Positions 33,825-41,639 are shown, counted from the first letter of the stretch. The stretch: DNA of 64,000 nucleotides from Deinococcus apachensis DSM 19763 (GCF_000381345.1 NZ_KB906402.1:124001-188000); one strand, 5' to 3'. The notes: generated by a model from the sequence alone, not told the origin. Program-made: numbers and translations.

Positions 33825-34037
33825 ATGCAGACCATGCGTCTCCCTGACGGCCACATCCTGGACATGCGGCTCGCGGAGGGCGGTGTGTGTATCCGGCTCC
33901 ATCCCAGCGTGCGCCCGCCGAGCCTCGGTGACCGCCTCGTCTTCGACTCGCTGGGCGCCTGGGTGGTCGTCGAGCTCCTTCCCGTAAAGGGAGAAGCGGT
34001 GGAGGTGCTGGTCCAGATCACCCGGAAGGTGGGGTAG
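33825..34037 (+). CDS. Small hypothetical protein
   Basis: A 70-residue frame from ATG 33825 (MQTMRLPDGHILDMRLAEGG, RPPSLGDRLVFDSLGAWVVV, ELLPVKGEAVEVLVQITRK). It is mostly beta-strand, resembling a small SH3-like barrel. Starts at GTG 33810 or ATG 33834 are also possible. It converges on the coiled-coil gene at 34042. Composition supports coding. Confidence 0.45.
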   Translation: MQTMRLPDGHILDMRLAEGGVCIRLHPSVRPPSLGDRLVFDSLGAWVVVELLPVKGEAVEVLVQITRKVG

Positions 34038-34041
34038 CCCG

Positions 34042-34611
34042 TCACCGCCCCTCACCCCCTTGGCTCGCAGCCGCGGCAAGGGCAGTGATGGGGGTCCTCT
34101 CGTACAGGGCATGCACCACTGCCTGGTGCTTCTCGAAGGCCGCGTTCTCCGCGTCCCGCCGCTGCTTTCCACGCACCCCGTTCAGCAGGTGGCTGTGGTC
34201 CAGTTCCCACTGGTAGAGGTCGCTCAGGTGATGCCGCCACGGGTCGTGGTCGGTCATGCCCGCCGCGTCCGGGTGGGGCGTGAGGGTCAGGTTGTACGCC
34301 TCGACGTACTCGGCAACCTGCTTCTCCACCCTAGCCTGCCGCGTCTCCTGCGCCTTTCCTGCCCGGTCCTGCGCCACCCGGGCACGCTCCTGGGCACGGG
34401 CAAACACCTCGGACATCTCGGCGTGTTCCACGCGGTCACGGAAGTAGAGCTTCATGGGGGCGTCGAGGCGGCGATCCCGGCGCCCCACGCGCATCTCGTT
34501 GGGACGCTCGGCGTCGTGCTGGCCCAGGAGGTCCCGGATCATCGCGGGCGTCCAACCGCGTTCCTTCAGCTCCTGGGTGGAGTAGGTGGGGCGCTTCTTG
34601 CCCCCCGTCAC
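34042..34611 (-). CDS. Hypothetical protein with N-terminal DNA-binding-like region and coiled coil
   Basis: A 189-residue charged protein. Residues about 9-55 (YSTQELKERGWTPAMIRDLL ... DAPMKLYFRDRV) resemble a region seen in plasmid/phage accessory proteins, where 'GWT..lI..lLG..D' introduces a substrate-recognition or DNA-binding fold. Residues about 62-105 (EMSEVFARAQERARVAQDRA onward) form a predicted coiled coil. The C-terminal part is helical. The GTG start at 34611 overlaps the stop of a 35-codon frame upstream (GTGA). I do not recognise a named family, and function is unknown. Confidence 0.6.
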   Translation of the reverse strand: MTGGKKRPTYSTQELKERGWTPAMIRDLLGQHDAERPNEMRVGRRDRRLDAPMKLYFRDRVEHAEMSEVFARAQERARVAQDRAGKAQETRQARVEKQVAEYVEAYNLTLTPHPDAAGMTDHDPWRHHLSDLYQWELDHSHLLNGVRGKQRRDAENAAFEKHQAVVHALYERTPITALAAAASQGGEGR

Positions 34612-34715
34612 GCCTTCCCCCTGAGGTCCCGGGTGGTGAGGGTCTGGCTGGCCTGCGGGCCGCTCTGCCGCTCACCGTGGCGCTTGCCGTCCACACGGAG
34701 TTCGTAGCGCAGCAC
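34608..34715 (-). CDS. 35-residue leader-like small ORF
   Basis: A 35-codon frame starting GTG at 34715 (VLRYELRVDGKRHGERQSGP, QASQTLTTRDLRGKA). Its stop overlaps the GTG start of the next gene, giving translational coupling. Composition is protein-like (strand then basic tail). It may be a genuine small protein or the 3' end of a lost gene. Nothing identifiable upstream. Confidence 0.35.
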   Translation of the reverse strand: MLRYELRVDGKRHGERQSGPQASQTLTTRDLRGKA

Positions 34716-34913
34716 CTTTCACCCGTTCTCTGACGGCTGCTCCCAACAGCGGAGAATCCCAAACCTGTGGCCGCCCCCCACCGCTTGGCTGATGCAGCCG
34801 TTGGAGCGGCTCACGGCCTGGGTGATGAGTCCCCCCAGGACCGTGCGGTTGGCGTATCGCTGGTAGGCACAACCGCCCATGACCACGCCGGGGGGAGCTG
34901 GTATGAAGGGCAC

Positions 34914-35252
34914 ATGAACACGCAGCGGCATCCACGCAAGGATGAATGGCAGCGTCTGGTAGACGTGAGCGACACGCTGATCGTTGTTGGCCTGGCGGGC
35001 GGGCTGTACGCCCTGATCACGGACCGCACGATCTTGTGGATGGCCGCCGGTCTCTTGCTCACCACCAGCCTGGTGTTGCTGCTGTACGTGCATCACTCCC
35101 GCCAGCGCCAGGCTGGCCTCAGAGGTTGGGCGGCCCTGCTCGCTGTCCCGCTGGTTCTGCTGCTGGGTGCCGTCATCGAGCGGGAGGGTTATCAGATCCT
35201 TCTGCTCGACCAGGAGCCCTCCTGGGTGCAGGCCAGCGTGCAGGGGAGCTGA
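34914..35252 (+). CDS. Small membrane protein
   Basis: A 112-residue protein from ATG 34914: a charged N-terminus (MNTQRHPRKDEWQRLVDVSD), then three membrane helices (TLIVVGLAGGLYALI, ILWMAAGLLLTTSLVLLLYV, LRGWAALLAVPLVLLLGAVI) and a short hydrophilic tail. No family recognised. A similar-sized membrane protein is encoded at 35440 on the same strand. The two are not obviously related in sequence. Weak ribosome site. Confidence 0.55.
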   Translation: MNTQRHPRKDEWQRLVDVSDTLIVVGLAGGLYALITDRTILWMAAGLLLTTSLVLLLYVHHSRQRQAGLRGWAALLAVPLVLLLGAVIEREGYQILLLDQEPSWVQASVQGS

Positions 35253-35439
35253 GCGGGCAGTCATGACCCGCTCCACGGGGCCGTTTATCTCCACCTGAGC
35301 GTCGGGGTGGGCTGGGAGGCGAGGGAGCTGGCCCGCGCCCTCTCGCCGCACTGGCCCTCCTCGCGGGAGTTGACGCGCTTCTTGGTGGGAGCGGTCATGC
35401 GGCCCTCCACTGGACCCGGCAGAGTGATACAAGGGTCTT

Positions 35440-35733
35440 ATGCGCCGCCTCAAACCTCTCCAGGTGGTTGGCATTCTCTACGCCGTTGCTCTGGTCGTCA
35501 GCTTCCTGCTGTTTCGCGGTGACCCGAGCGAGGCCAGGACGTTGTGGGCTGGGGCAGTTCTGATCGGGCTGGTAGGGCTGCTCGTGTCGTTCCTCTTGTT
35601 CTACCAGGCTCGTCAGACCTGGCGGGCAAACCGGAAGGGTTGGGCGTTCCCCCTGGTCCTGCTGAGGCTCTACTGGCTGTTCCGCACAGTCGGGGTGACG
35701 GCCGACGCGGTGAGCACTGTGCTCTCTCGGTAG
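35440..35733 (+). CDS. Small membrane protein
   Basis: A 97-residue protein: basic start MRRLKPLQ, membrane helices VVGILYAVALVVSFLLF and LWAGAVLIGLVGLLVSFLLF, then an amphipathic basic segment (QARQTWRANRKGW) and a third hydrophobic stretch (AFPLVLLRLYWLF). No family recognised. The gap 35253-35439 before it shows no gene. Composition is convincing for a membrane protein. Confidence 0.55.
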   Translation: MRRLKPLQVVGILYAVALVVSFLLFRGDPSEARTLWAGAVLIGLVGLLVSFLLFYQARQTWRANRKGWAFPLVLLRLYWLFRTVGVTADAVSTVLSR

Positions 35734-35836
35734 AGGACTCATTCCTCACCCCCTGCGCGGGCAGCCAGGGCGAGTAGACGCCCGGGCAGCGTGGTCGCCC
35801 AGGGATTTGCGGTCATCTGGGTGTCGTCATTCGTCG

Positions 35837-36367
35837 TCATGGTTCTCCAAACAGCACGTTGCCGATGGGGACGATCTGCACGACCATCCGGCCGCCCGGG
35901 GTTGGCTCGCCCCGCCGCACGATCAGCTCGTCGATCAGGCTGTCGTCCGCCCAGACCTGAGCGTGAGTCAGGGCGTCCTCCAGCGCTTTCGGGAGGTTGC
36001 TGAGATCGCGGGCGCGCTTGTCGGGCGGGCAGGCGGTGAGGGTCAGCGCGAGGCGGGCGCCCGGCGGCGTGGTGTAGGGCGCGTGGGAGCGGTAGGCGTT
36101 CATGGCCTCACGCACGGCCCTCCGGTACGCTCTCCCCTCCTGGCTGAGCAGCACGCGGGCGGTGTAGGGGGGTGCGCCCGGCTTCTTGGGTTTGCAGGGG
36201 ACCACGGTCGCGCGCCAGATGCTGTTGAGGGAGGGCGGCCAGGGCAGGGCGAAGAGGAGGGCGCCGGGCAGAGTGGCGGGGGCAATGTCCGGCACCTGCG
36301 GTGCGCTGGGCGGGGGCGGGAGTGTTCGCTGCGGTGTCCAGCCCCAGCCGTGCCCGGGTGACTTCAC
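35837..36367 (-). CDS. rusA: RusA-family crossover junction endodeoxyribonuclease
   Basis: The frame encodes a RusA-type Holliday junction resolvase, a lambdoid-phage recombination enzyme. Core motifs are LPWPPSLNSIWRA near the start, LLSQEGRAYRRAVREAM, then RARDLSNLPKALEDALTHAQ and VWADDSLIDELIVRRGEP. RusA uses three aspartates; here the 'DxDN' motif reads DLSN, so the second aspartate appears replaced by serine, while the later ADDS is kept. The first 30 or so residues are proline-rich and probably out of frame, since a protein-like start (MNPFPTRQAAEAYLS) lies in another frame upstream (36434). So the gene may be frameshifted near 36335, possibly inactive. Confidence 0.7.
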   Translation of the reverse strand: MKSPGHGWGWTPQRTLPPPPSAPQVPDIAPATLPGALLFALPWPPSLNSIWRATVVPCKPKKPGAPPYTARVLLSQEGRAYRRAVREAMNAYRSHAPYTTPPGARLALTLTACPPDKRARDLSNLPKALEDALTHAQVWADDSLIDELIVRRGEPTPGGRMVVQIVPIGNVLFGEP

Positions 36368-36434
36368 GCACGACCTGGTCGGGGATGCGTGAGAGGTACG
36401 CCTCGGCCGCCTGGCGCGTCGGGAATGGGTTCAC
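36300..36434 (-). pseudogene. Probable true N-terminus of the RusA gene in a shifted frame
   Basis: From ATG 36434 the frame reads MNPFPTRQAAEAYLSRIPDQ and VVREVTRARLGLDTAANTPA, then becomes out of frame with RusA within a C-rich run (about 36325-36345). One base change there would join it to the RusA core. Extended N-termini before the RusA core occur in related phage proteins (recollection, not checked). Confidence 0.4.
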
Positions 36435-36499
36435 GTGATCCTCTTCAGCACGCCGCTCGGCACGACCGCCGTGTACCCGTCAAGGAAGCGCACCAGCAG

Positions 36500-36745
36500 G
36501 TGATCGACCGGGCGACCTATGATCAACGGCGGGCAACCCTGACGGCCCGCCTGTCCTCGCTGGCGGCCCCGCCAACTCCCGCCCCGGCGAGCATGCCGCC
36601 CCAGCACGAGCTGGCGGCGGCCGTGCGGCTGAGCACCAACGAGGAGCTGGCTGAGGTGCTGGATCTTCTGGAGGTGGAGATGGTGGTGGGCAACTCGGAC
36701 GTGCGTATCGTGAGCTTCAGGCCCGTTTTGGGGCAAGGAGGATGA
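36500..36745 (+). pseudogene. Large serine recombinase (integrase), C-terminal fragment
   Basis: About 80 codons ending at TGA 36743-36745: VIDRATYDQRRATLTARLSS, LSTNEELAEVLDLLEVEMVV, then VRIVSFRPVLGQGG. The C-terminal end of large serine recombinases reads similarly ('GLIdr.tYd.rra.L...l..L ... l....lLgv.vvv..g.vri'). The resolvase and zinc-ribbon domains are absent, and the frame upstream (36389-36499) overlaps RusA and lacks resemblance, so only a stub remains. Its last codons include the AAGGAGG ribosome site used by the amidase that starts one base after its stop. It marks the right edge of the accessory block. Confidence 0.55.
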
Positions 36746-38098
36746 ATGTCAGCAACAGACGACGTGCTGTTCCTGCCCATCGCGGAACTAGGCAGGCGGT
36801 ACCGGGACGGCTCCCTCTCCCCCACTACGGTCACGCGCCTGACGCTGGAGCGCATCGAACGCCTCGACCCGACCCTGAACGCCTTCATCACCGTCACGGC
36901 GGAGCGGGCGCTCGCGGGGGCAGCTCGGGCTGAAGAGGAGTTGCGCGGCGGCCTGGACCGGGGACCGCTGCACGGCGTTCCCATCGCGCTCAAGGACCTC
37001 GTGGACATGGCGGGTGTGCCCATGACCTGCGGCTCGCGGATTCTGGCGGACCATCTGCCCGAACGGGACGCGGCCATCACCGCGCGGCTGGAGGCCGTGG
37101 GCGCCGTTCTCGTCGGCAAGACAAACATGCTGGAGTTCGCGTACGGGATCGTTCACCCGGACTACGGGCAGACGAACAACCCCTGGGACAGGTCGCGCAC
37201 AGCGGGTGGGTCGAGCGGGGGCTCGGCGGCGGCGGTCGCGGCGGGGCTGTGCTTCGCGGCGGTGGGGACGGATACCGGGGGCTCTATCCGCATCCCCGCG
37301 AGTTACTGCGGGGTGGCGGGGCTCAAGCCGACGTACGGGCTGGTGGACCTGGAGGGTGTCTTTCCCCTGTCGTGGTCGCTGGATCACGCGGGGCCGCTCG
37401 CGCGCACGAGCGACGACGCGCGGTTGTTGCTGGAGGCGCTGACGGGGCGCTCCTTCGTGCTGGAGCGGGAGGTGCGCGGGCTGCGGGTGGGGGTGTTGCG
37501 GGCGCATGCCGGGGGGGAGGAGGTGGAAGCCGGGGTACACGAGGTGTTCGAGCGGGCCTGTGCGGCGTTGCATGAGGCAGGGGCCGTCCTTGCCGACGTG
37601 GAGGTGCCTGACCTCGACCTCGCGGACGCCGCGCTGCTGAACGTCCTGCTTCCCGAGGCGAGCGCGGTTCACGCCCGCTGGCTCTCGGAACGTCCCGGGG
37701 ATTACGCCCCCGCCACCCGGACGCAACTCGAACTCGGCTTCGCGGTGCCCGCCGTGACGCACGTGCGCGCCGGGCAGTACCGCCGCCACCTCAGCCGCCA
37801 GTTCGCGCGGGTCTTCGGGGAGGTCGAGGCCATCCTCACGCCCACGGCCCCCTGGGTCGCGCCGCACGAGGACCCGGCGGTGGCGGGCGACGAGGGCGCG
37901 GCGGAGGCCCGGCGCACGGGGCCGCACAACCTCACCGGGTTCCCGGCCCTGAGCGTGAATGGCGGCTTCGGCGCAGGGGGGCTGCCGGTCGGCCTCCAGA
38001 TCGTGACGCCGCCCGGGCAGGACGGCCTGGCGCTCTGGCTGGGGGGGAGGCTGGAGGAGCTGCTGGGGAGCGTGAGGCTGCCGCCGGGGCCGGGCTGA
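36746..38098 (+). CDS. Amidase signature family amidase (AtzE/GatA-like)
   Basis: A 450-residue amidase-signature enzyme that hydrolyses carboxamides with a Ser-cisSer-Lys triad. The lysine is K83 in 'IALKDLVD', the cis-serine about S156 in '[14 protein letters not shown]', and the nucleophile S180 in '[11 protein letters not shown]'. Length and order fit AtzE, GatA and indole-acetamide hydrolases. The ATG directly follows the serine-recombinase stub, whose 3' end supplies AAGGAGG. An AtzG-like partner is encoded at 21233, on the other side of the accessory block, so the two probably formed one operon. No promoter is evident, so transcription now may come from within the element. Confidence 0.92.
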   Translation: MSATDDVLFLPIAELGRRYRDGSLSPTTVTRLTLERIERLDPTLNAFITVTAERALAGAARAEEELRGGLDRGPLHGVPIALKDLVDMAGVPMTCGSRILADHLPERDAAITARLEAVGAVLVGKTNMLEFAYGIVHPDYGQTNNPWDRSRTAGGSSGGSAAAVAAGLCFAAVGTDTGGSIRIPASYCGVAGLKPTYGLVDLEGVFPLSWSLDHAGPLARTSDDARLLLEALTGRSFVLEREVRGLRVGVLRAHAGGEEVEAGVHEVFERACAALHEAGAVLADVEVPDLDLADAALLNVLLPEASAVHARWLSERPGDYAPATRTQLELGFAVPAVTHVRAGQYRRHLSRQFARVFGEVEAILTPTAPWVAPHEDPAVAGDEGAAEARRTGPHNLTGFPALSVNGGFGAGGLPVGLQIVTPPGQDGLALWLGGRLEELLGSVRLPPGPG

Positions 38099-38257
38099 AG
38101 GTGGGGCTGTTCCCGCGCGGGCATGGGTCACCCGCTCCACAGATGGGACGGCGTCCGGTGGCGGGACGTTGAGCGTGAAGGTCCCGTGTTCCCCGGCGGC
38201 GCGGACCTATGTGCCGACCCGGAGGTTCCTCAGACGCGAAACCCTTATCGTCAGGGC

Positions 38258-38635
38258 ATGGACGAGTTGCTGCGGCGGTGGGCGGAACTGGAACCCGGGG
38301 CGTTGGGGGAACCGGCGGGTGGGCGGCGAACTGGCGGGGGACTGAAGGGGGCGCCGGTCCCGGTATCCCCGGGGGAGGCGGACGAGCCGGGGGGCCAGGG
38401 GAGGCTGCTGCACGCCCTGTGGGATGTGGTCGAGGCGCGGGGATGGCGCTGGGTGATGCTGTTCGCCCCGGTCGAGGAGGACGCGCCGCCGTACCTGGCG
38501 CGCGTGTCGACCCAGGGGACGGGCGAGGGCCAGACCCGGCGGGGCAGGACACCCGGGCACGCCCTGCTCGCGGCGTATGTGGCCCTGCTCGAACGCCAGG
38601 CGGGGAAGGTCAGCCGGGCCGGAGGAGGGGCCTGA
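38258..38635 (+). CDS. Hypothetical protein
   Basis: A 125-residue protein from ATG 38258 (MDELLRRWAELEPGALGEPA). It has a Gly/Pro-rich linker and then a folded-looking part: LLHALWDVVEARGWRWVMLF, PYLARVSTQGTGEGQTRRGR, TPGHALLAAYVALLERQ. The second half resembles small Deinococcus proteins annotated only as hypothetical. It does not overlap the amidase and is separated by 159 bp. No ribosome site of note. Confidence 0.6.
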   Translation: MDELLRRWAELEPGALGEPAGGRRTGGGLKGAPVPVSPGEADEPGGQGRLLHALWDVVEARGWRWVMLFAPVEEDAPPYLARVSTQGTGEGQTRRGRTPGHALLAAYVALLERQAGKVSRAGGGA

Positions 38636-38700
38636 CGCCCCGGGCGACGACCTCCCGGGCAGGAAAGGAACAGAAGGGGCCACTGATCGGCCGCCTCCCC

Positions 38701-39240
38701 TCACCGCGCCCAGGGTGTGCGCCCCCACGGCCGGAACACCGAAAGGACGGCGGCGAGGGCGAGCAGCAGGAACGACACCGCCGGGGGGAACATCAGCAGG
38801 ACCGGCAGCCTGCCCAGCCCGTCACGGGCGGGCTGGGCCTCGGCGGACGTGAGGGGGGGTAGGCGCCCGACCAGCGGCAGCAGCAGGAAGAACACCAGGG
38901 CGGTCATGACCAGGGCCAGCACCAGCTTGACGAGCACCCACCAGTGGCGGGTCAGGCCCCACGGGGTGCCCCACCCCAGCCCCAGGCCGGTCACGAGCAC
39001 GCCGAGGCCGAGGGGCGGCACGGCGGCGGGCACGATCAGGCCCACGCTGGCGTAGCCGCCCAGCGCCGCGACCGGGTCGCTCGTGGTGCGGGCGTGGTGC
39101 AGCAGCACGAGCAGCGCGATGTCCACGCCCATCCAGCCCACCCCGGCGACGAGGTGCAGCACCAGCAGCGCGCGGCACACCCCGGGGGCCAGGTGGAGGC
39201 GGGCCGAACGTTCAGGGGCAGGACCCGGCATCTTCCGCAC
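38701..39240 (-). CDS. DUF2269-like integral membrane protein
   Basis: A 179-residue membrane protein with four helices: CRALLVLHLVAGVGWMGVDI, the strand 'GYASVGLIVPAAVPPLGLGV', WWVLVKLVLALVMTALVFFL, and VLLMFPPAVSFLLLALAAVL. The conserved-looking 'HLVAGVGWMGVD', with a later lysine in the third helix, resembles DUF2269 proteins and related haem-transport-like membrane proteins. The start overlaps the 3' end of the MarR gene by 29 nt, so the two are one transcript. Its role is unknown. Confidence 0.65.
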   Translation of the reverse strand: MRKMPGPAPERSARLHLAPGVCRALLVLHLVAGVGWMGVDIALLVLLHHARTTSDPVAALGGYASVGLIVPAAVPPLGLGVLVTGLGLGWGTPWGLTRHWWVLVKLVLALVMTALVFFLLLPLVGRLPPLTSAEAQPARDGLGRLPVLLMFPPAVSFLLLALAAVLSVFRPWGRTPWAR

Positions 39241-39739
39241 CCGCGGGGAGGTGGGGAGCGGCCGTGGCCGCGGGGGAAGCGGTGCCTGACCCCACTTCAG
39301 CCGTGCCCGGGTCGCGGACGTTGGCCTGCAGTTTCGCCAGCAGCAGGCGCAGCGTGTGGACTTCGGCCTCGCCCAGCCCCGCGCGCAGCCCCCGGTCGAA
39401 GGTGGCGGCGGCCTCCCGCAGCCGGTGAAAGGCCGCCTCGCCCTGCGGGGTGAGTTCGACGATATGCACGCGACGGTTGGCGGGATCGCGGCGGCGCGTG
39501 ACGAGCCCGCCCTCCTCCATCGCGTTGAGGTGATGGGTCAGGGTGGCGCCCTGGATGCCCACGCCCGCCGCCAGTTCCCGCTGGCTGGCCCCCGGGTGGC
39601 GCCTCAGGGCCAGCAGCACCAGCCAGGTGGGCAGCGAGCCCCCGGCGGCACTCAGCGCGTCGTCGAACGCCCGGCTGACCTCGCGCCCCACGCCCGCGAG
39701 GACGATGCCCAGGGGAGTCTCTCTCGGTGGCCCCGCCAT
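39212..39739 (-). CDS. MarR family transcriptional regulator
   Basis: A 175-residue MarR-type winged-helix repressor. The N-terminal helix is GIVLAGVGREVSRAFDDALS; the HTH is SQRELAAGVGIQGATLTHHL; the wing is GLVTRRRDPANRRVHIVELT with the usual 'D.R' tip (here RRRDPANRR); C-terminal dimer helices follow to about residue 145, with a Gly/Ala-rich tail. MarR proteins control efflux or aromatic catabolism genes with small ligands. Here the likely target is the coupled membrane protein gene downstream, plus possibly the divergent DUF4440/SDR/VOC genes. Confidence 0.88.
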   Translation of the reverse strand: MAGPPRETPLGIVLAGVGREVSRAFDDALSAAGGSLPTWLVLLALRRHPGASQRELAAGVGIQGATLTHHLNAMEEGGLVTRRRDPANRRVHIVELTPQGEAAFHRLREAAATFDRGLRAGLGEAEVHTLRLLLAKLQANVRDPGTAEVGSGTASPAATAAPHLPAGAEDAGSCP

Positions 39740-39778
39740 GCCTCACCTTATCAAAGAGGTAGAGGTCTAATGTATTGA

Positions 39779-39806
39779 TATCTAACGCTTAGAGGTGTAA
39801 GGTAAA
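39779..39806 (-). promoter_or_regulatory. Candidate promoter for the MarR gene
   Basis: On the minus strand TTTACC, 16-nt spacer, TAGATA lie about 40 nt upstream of the MarR start. The region is AT-rich and carries repeated ACCTCTA elements (near 39755, 39761 and 39790) that could be the repressor's sites. Suggestive only. Confidence 0.35.
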
Positions 39807-39857
39807 CGTACCTGGGGAGCCGGGCGTTCCGGCGACGTCAGGCACGGGGGGAGCACG

Positions 39858-40298
39858 ATGACGCAGGACGTTCTGAGCCTGGGGCGGGCGTGGGAGAGGG
39901 CCGAGTGGCGCGGCGACACCGGGTTTCTCGACGGGCTCCCTACCGGGGACTTCCGGGGGGTCGGTCCGCCGGGCTTCCTCCTCACGAAGCCGCAGTGGCC
40001 CCACCGCTCCCGCCCGGGCCACTTCAGGTGTCAGTCGCTGTCCTGGGAGGACGCGGAGAGGCGCCTCTGCGGGGATTGAGTGGCCCTGATCGGGCGGCAG
40101 GTGCAGGAGCCCACCCGTCATGGCCGCCCGAGCAATGGGCCGTTTCGCGGCGCACAGGCCTTTGTTCGTCAGGACGAGCGCTGGGCCCTGGCGGGGATGC
40201 ACCTGAGCCCCATCGCCCCGCCACCCCACGGGTCCGGGAGACGAACCGCGCACGATCACGCCGCAACGGTGGAGGCAAGATGGACAACAGGTCGCTGA
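39858..40298 (+). pseudogene. DUF4440/NTF2-like protein gene with an in-frame stop
   Basis: From ATG 39858 the frame reads MTQDVLSLGRAWERAEWRGD, TGFLDGLPTGDFRGVGPPGF and QSLSWEDAERRLCGD. A TGA at 40077 interrupts it; in the same frame it resumes LIGRQVQEPTRHGRP, FRGAQAFVRQDERWALAGMH and LSPI. The two halves together look like one DUF4440/SnoaL-type small cone-shaped protein of about 120 residues ('lL..dF..v.p.G..l.k.qwl ... r.tqvFvr.dgrW.la..h.s'). So a single nonsense change inactivated it. The frame then runs past the natural end, overlapping the SDR start. Confidence 0.6.
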
Positions 40299-41044
40299 AC
40301 GGCAAGGTGGCCCTGGTGACGGGCAGCTCGCGCGGCATCGGCGCGGCCATCGCGCGGGAGTTCGCTCGGCACGGCGCCGGGGTGGTCCTGCACGGGCGGG
40401 ACGAGGCGGCGCTGGAGCGCGTGCGGGCGGACATCGCGGCGGCGGGCGGCCGGGCGATCTGCGTGGTCGCCGACGTGACCCGCTTTGCCGAGATCGAGGC
40501 GATGCGCCGCCGGGCCGAGGCGGACCTGGGGCCGGTGGACATCCTGGTCGCCAACGCGGGCGGGAGCTTCACGCCGCCCGCACCCCTGGAGGACATCAGC
40601 GAGGAGGGCTGGCACGCCGCGGTGAACGGCAACCTCACGGCCACCTTCCTGACCCTCAAGAGTTTCCTGCCGGGGATGAAGGCGCGCGGGTCGGGCAGCA
40701 TCATCACCCTCTCGTCGTCGGCGGGCAGGCAGCCGCACCCGGGGGCGCCCATGCCGTACGGCGCTGCCAAGGCCGGAGTGCAACTCCTCACCCAGGACCT
40801 CGCCGCGCAGGTGGGGCCCTGCGGCATCCGCGTCAACGGCATCGCGCCGGGAACGATCCTTACGGAGCGCAACGAGGCCCGTATTCCGGAGGAGTTGCGG
40901 GGAAGGTGGACGGACGCCCATCCCTTAAGGCGGCTGGGCACCCCGCAGGACGTGGCCGACGCCGCGCTCTACCTGGCCTCGGACGCGGCCGGGTGGGTCA
41001 CGGGCGTCATCCTGGACGTGGCTGGTGGGGCCGTGCTGCGCTAA
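40280..41044 (+). CDS. SDR family oxidoreductase (FabG-like)
   Basis: A 254-residue classical SDR. It has TGSSRGIGAAIA for cofactor binding, 'HGRDEA' after strand two (an Arg there favours NADP), NAGG, the serine in TLSSSAGR, YGAAKAG, and the end 'WVTGVILDVAGGAVLR'. The start at ATG 40280 has GGAGG eight bases upstream; the longer upstream frame runs through the broken DUF4440 gene. It is followed by a VOC protein gene at 60 nt. Substrate unknown; similar enzymes act on 3-keto acyl or sugar alcohol substrates. Confidence 0.9.
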   Translation: MDNRSLNGKVALVTGSSRGIGAAIAREFARHGAGVVLHGRDEAALERVRADIAAAGGRAICVVADVTRFAEIEAMRRRAEADLGPVDILVANAGGSFTPPAPLEDISEEGWHAAVNGNLTATFLTLKSFLPGMKARGSGSIITLSSSAGRQPHPGAPMPYGAAKAGVQLLTQDLAAQVGPCGIRVNGIAPGTILTERNEARIPEELRGRWTDAHPLRRLGTPQDVADAALYLASDAAGWVTGVILDVAGGAVLR

Positions 41045-41103
41045 CGGCGGAACAGACCTCGCCCTTCCTCTTCGCGGGGACCTCTTCCCCGAAAGGAGCA
41101 GGC

Positions 41104-41472
41104 ATGCGGCTCAACCATCTCGACCTTCAGGTGTCCGACGTTCAGGCGGCACGGGTCTTTTTCGAGACCCATTTTGACCTCCAATGCGTGTATGCCAGGG
41201 GCTCGCAGCTCGCCTTTTTTGGGGACGACACCGGGTTCTCGTTCGGGGTGAGCAACCTGAATGGGCAGTCCGGCCGTCCCAGCTACCCGCCGGACTTCCA
41301 CATCGGGTTCATCCTGGAGGAGGCCTCGCAGGTCGAGGCCGTCTACCAGAGGCTCAGGAGCGCGGGGGTGGAGACGCTGTCGGCGCCGCGCGAGGGCGGC
41401 CCCAACGTCTACTTCATGTGCCGGGGGCCGGACGACCTGCTGATCGAGGTGCGGGCGCCCAAATGGCCGTGA
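41104..41472 (+). CDS. VOC family protein (glyoxalase/bleomycin-resistance fold)
   Basis: A 122-residue single VOC domain made of two beta-alpha-beta-beta-beta modules. MRLNHLDLQVSDVQAARVFF opens with the first metal His position (NHLDL). The second module starts 'HIGFILEEASQVEAVYQRLR', and the end has 'NVYFMCRGPDDLLIEVRAP' with the last Glu ligand. Such proteins are lyases, isomerases, dioxygenases or drug-binding proteins; the role cannot be told. GAAAGGAG precedes the ATG 41104. It is probably cotranscribed with the SDR. Confidence 0.88.
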   Translation: MRLNHLDLQVSDVQAARVFFETHFDLQCVYARGSQLAFFGDDTGFSFGVSNLNGQSGRPSYPPDFHIGFILEEASQVEAVYQRLRSAGVETLSAPREGGPNVYFMCRGPDDLLIEVRAPKWP

Positions 41473-41571
41473 GTGGCGGACGCGAGCGGAACAGCCGTGC
41501 CGGAGAGCCTCTTCAGCCGCTCCTTTCGCGCGGTTGCGGCCCGGGATGAATGGTTCCAAACGGCAGGGCAA

Positions 41572-41595
41572 ATACCTGAGCGTCTGCTCAGGTAT
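41572..41595. promoter_or_regulatory. Perfect inverted repeat, probable metalloregulator operator
   Basis: ATACCTGAGC, 4-nt spacer (GTCT), GCTCAGGTAT: perfect 10-bp arms just upstream of a heavy-metal ATPase remnant. Spacing and AT-capped arms resemble ArsR/SmtB-type sites that control metal efflux ATPases, but no regulator gene lies nearby. Family assignment is inference. Confidence 0.5.
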
Positions 41596-41639
41596 AACGA
41601 CCGCGGGTCACGCCCCGCCGCACCTGTCCCCTCCCCCAC

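Larger units (their letters stand above)
21431..36745. mobile_element. Decayed prophage / integrative element inserted between AtzG-like and amidase genes
   Basis: Between a transporter-AtzG-like operon and an amidase gene lies a block of about 15.3 kb with a different character. It has short orphan genes on both strands, long gaps and several broken genes. Phage functions are visible: ParB-like fragment, small and large terminase, portal, RusA and two nuclease remnants. The last coding piece, touching the amidase start, is the C-terminus of a large serine recombinase; such integrases usually lie beside their attachment site. No clear att repeat could be seen by eye, so the edges are approximate. 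Some genes inside (DUF998, YgiB/YgiC-like, SRAP) look like host or cargo genes, so the block may be composite. Confidence 0.6.

Noticed and set aside
33375..34172. 265-codon minus-strand frame
   Set aside because: It is mainly the complement of the small plus-strand genes at 33510 and 33825 and has shadow-like composition.
21431..36745. Direct repeats marking attL and attR
   Set aside because: I compared the two edges by eye and saw no convincing shared core; serine-integrase cores can be 2-3 bp, so absence is not informative.
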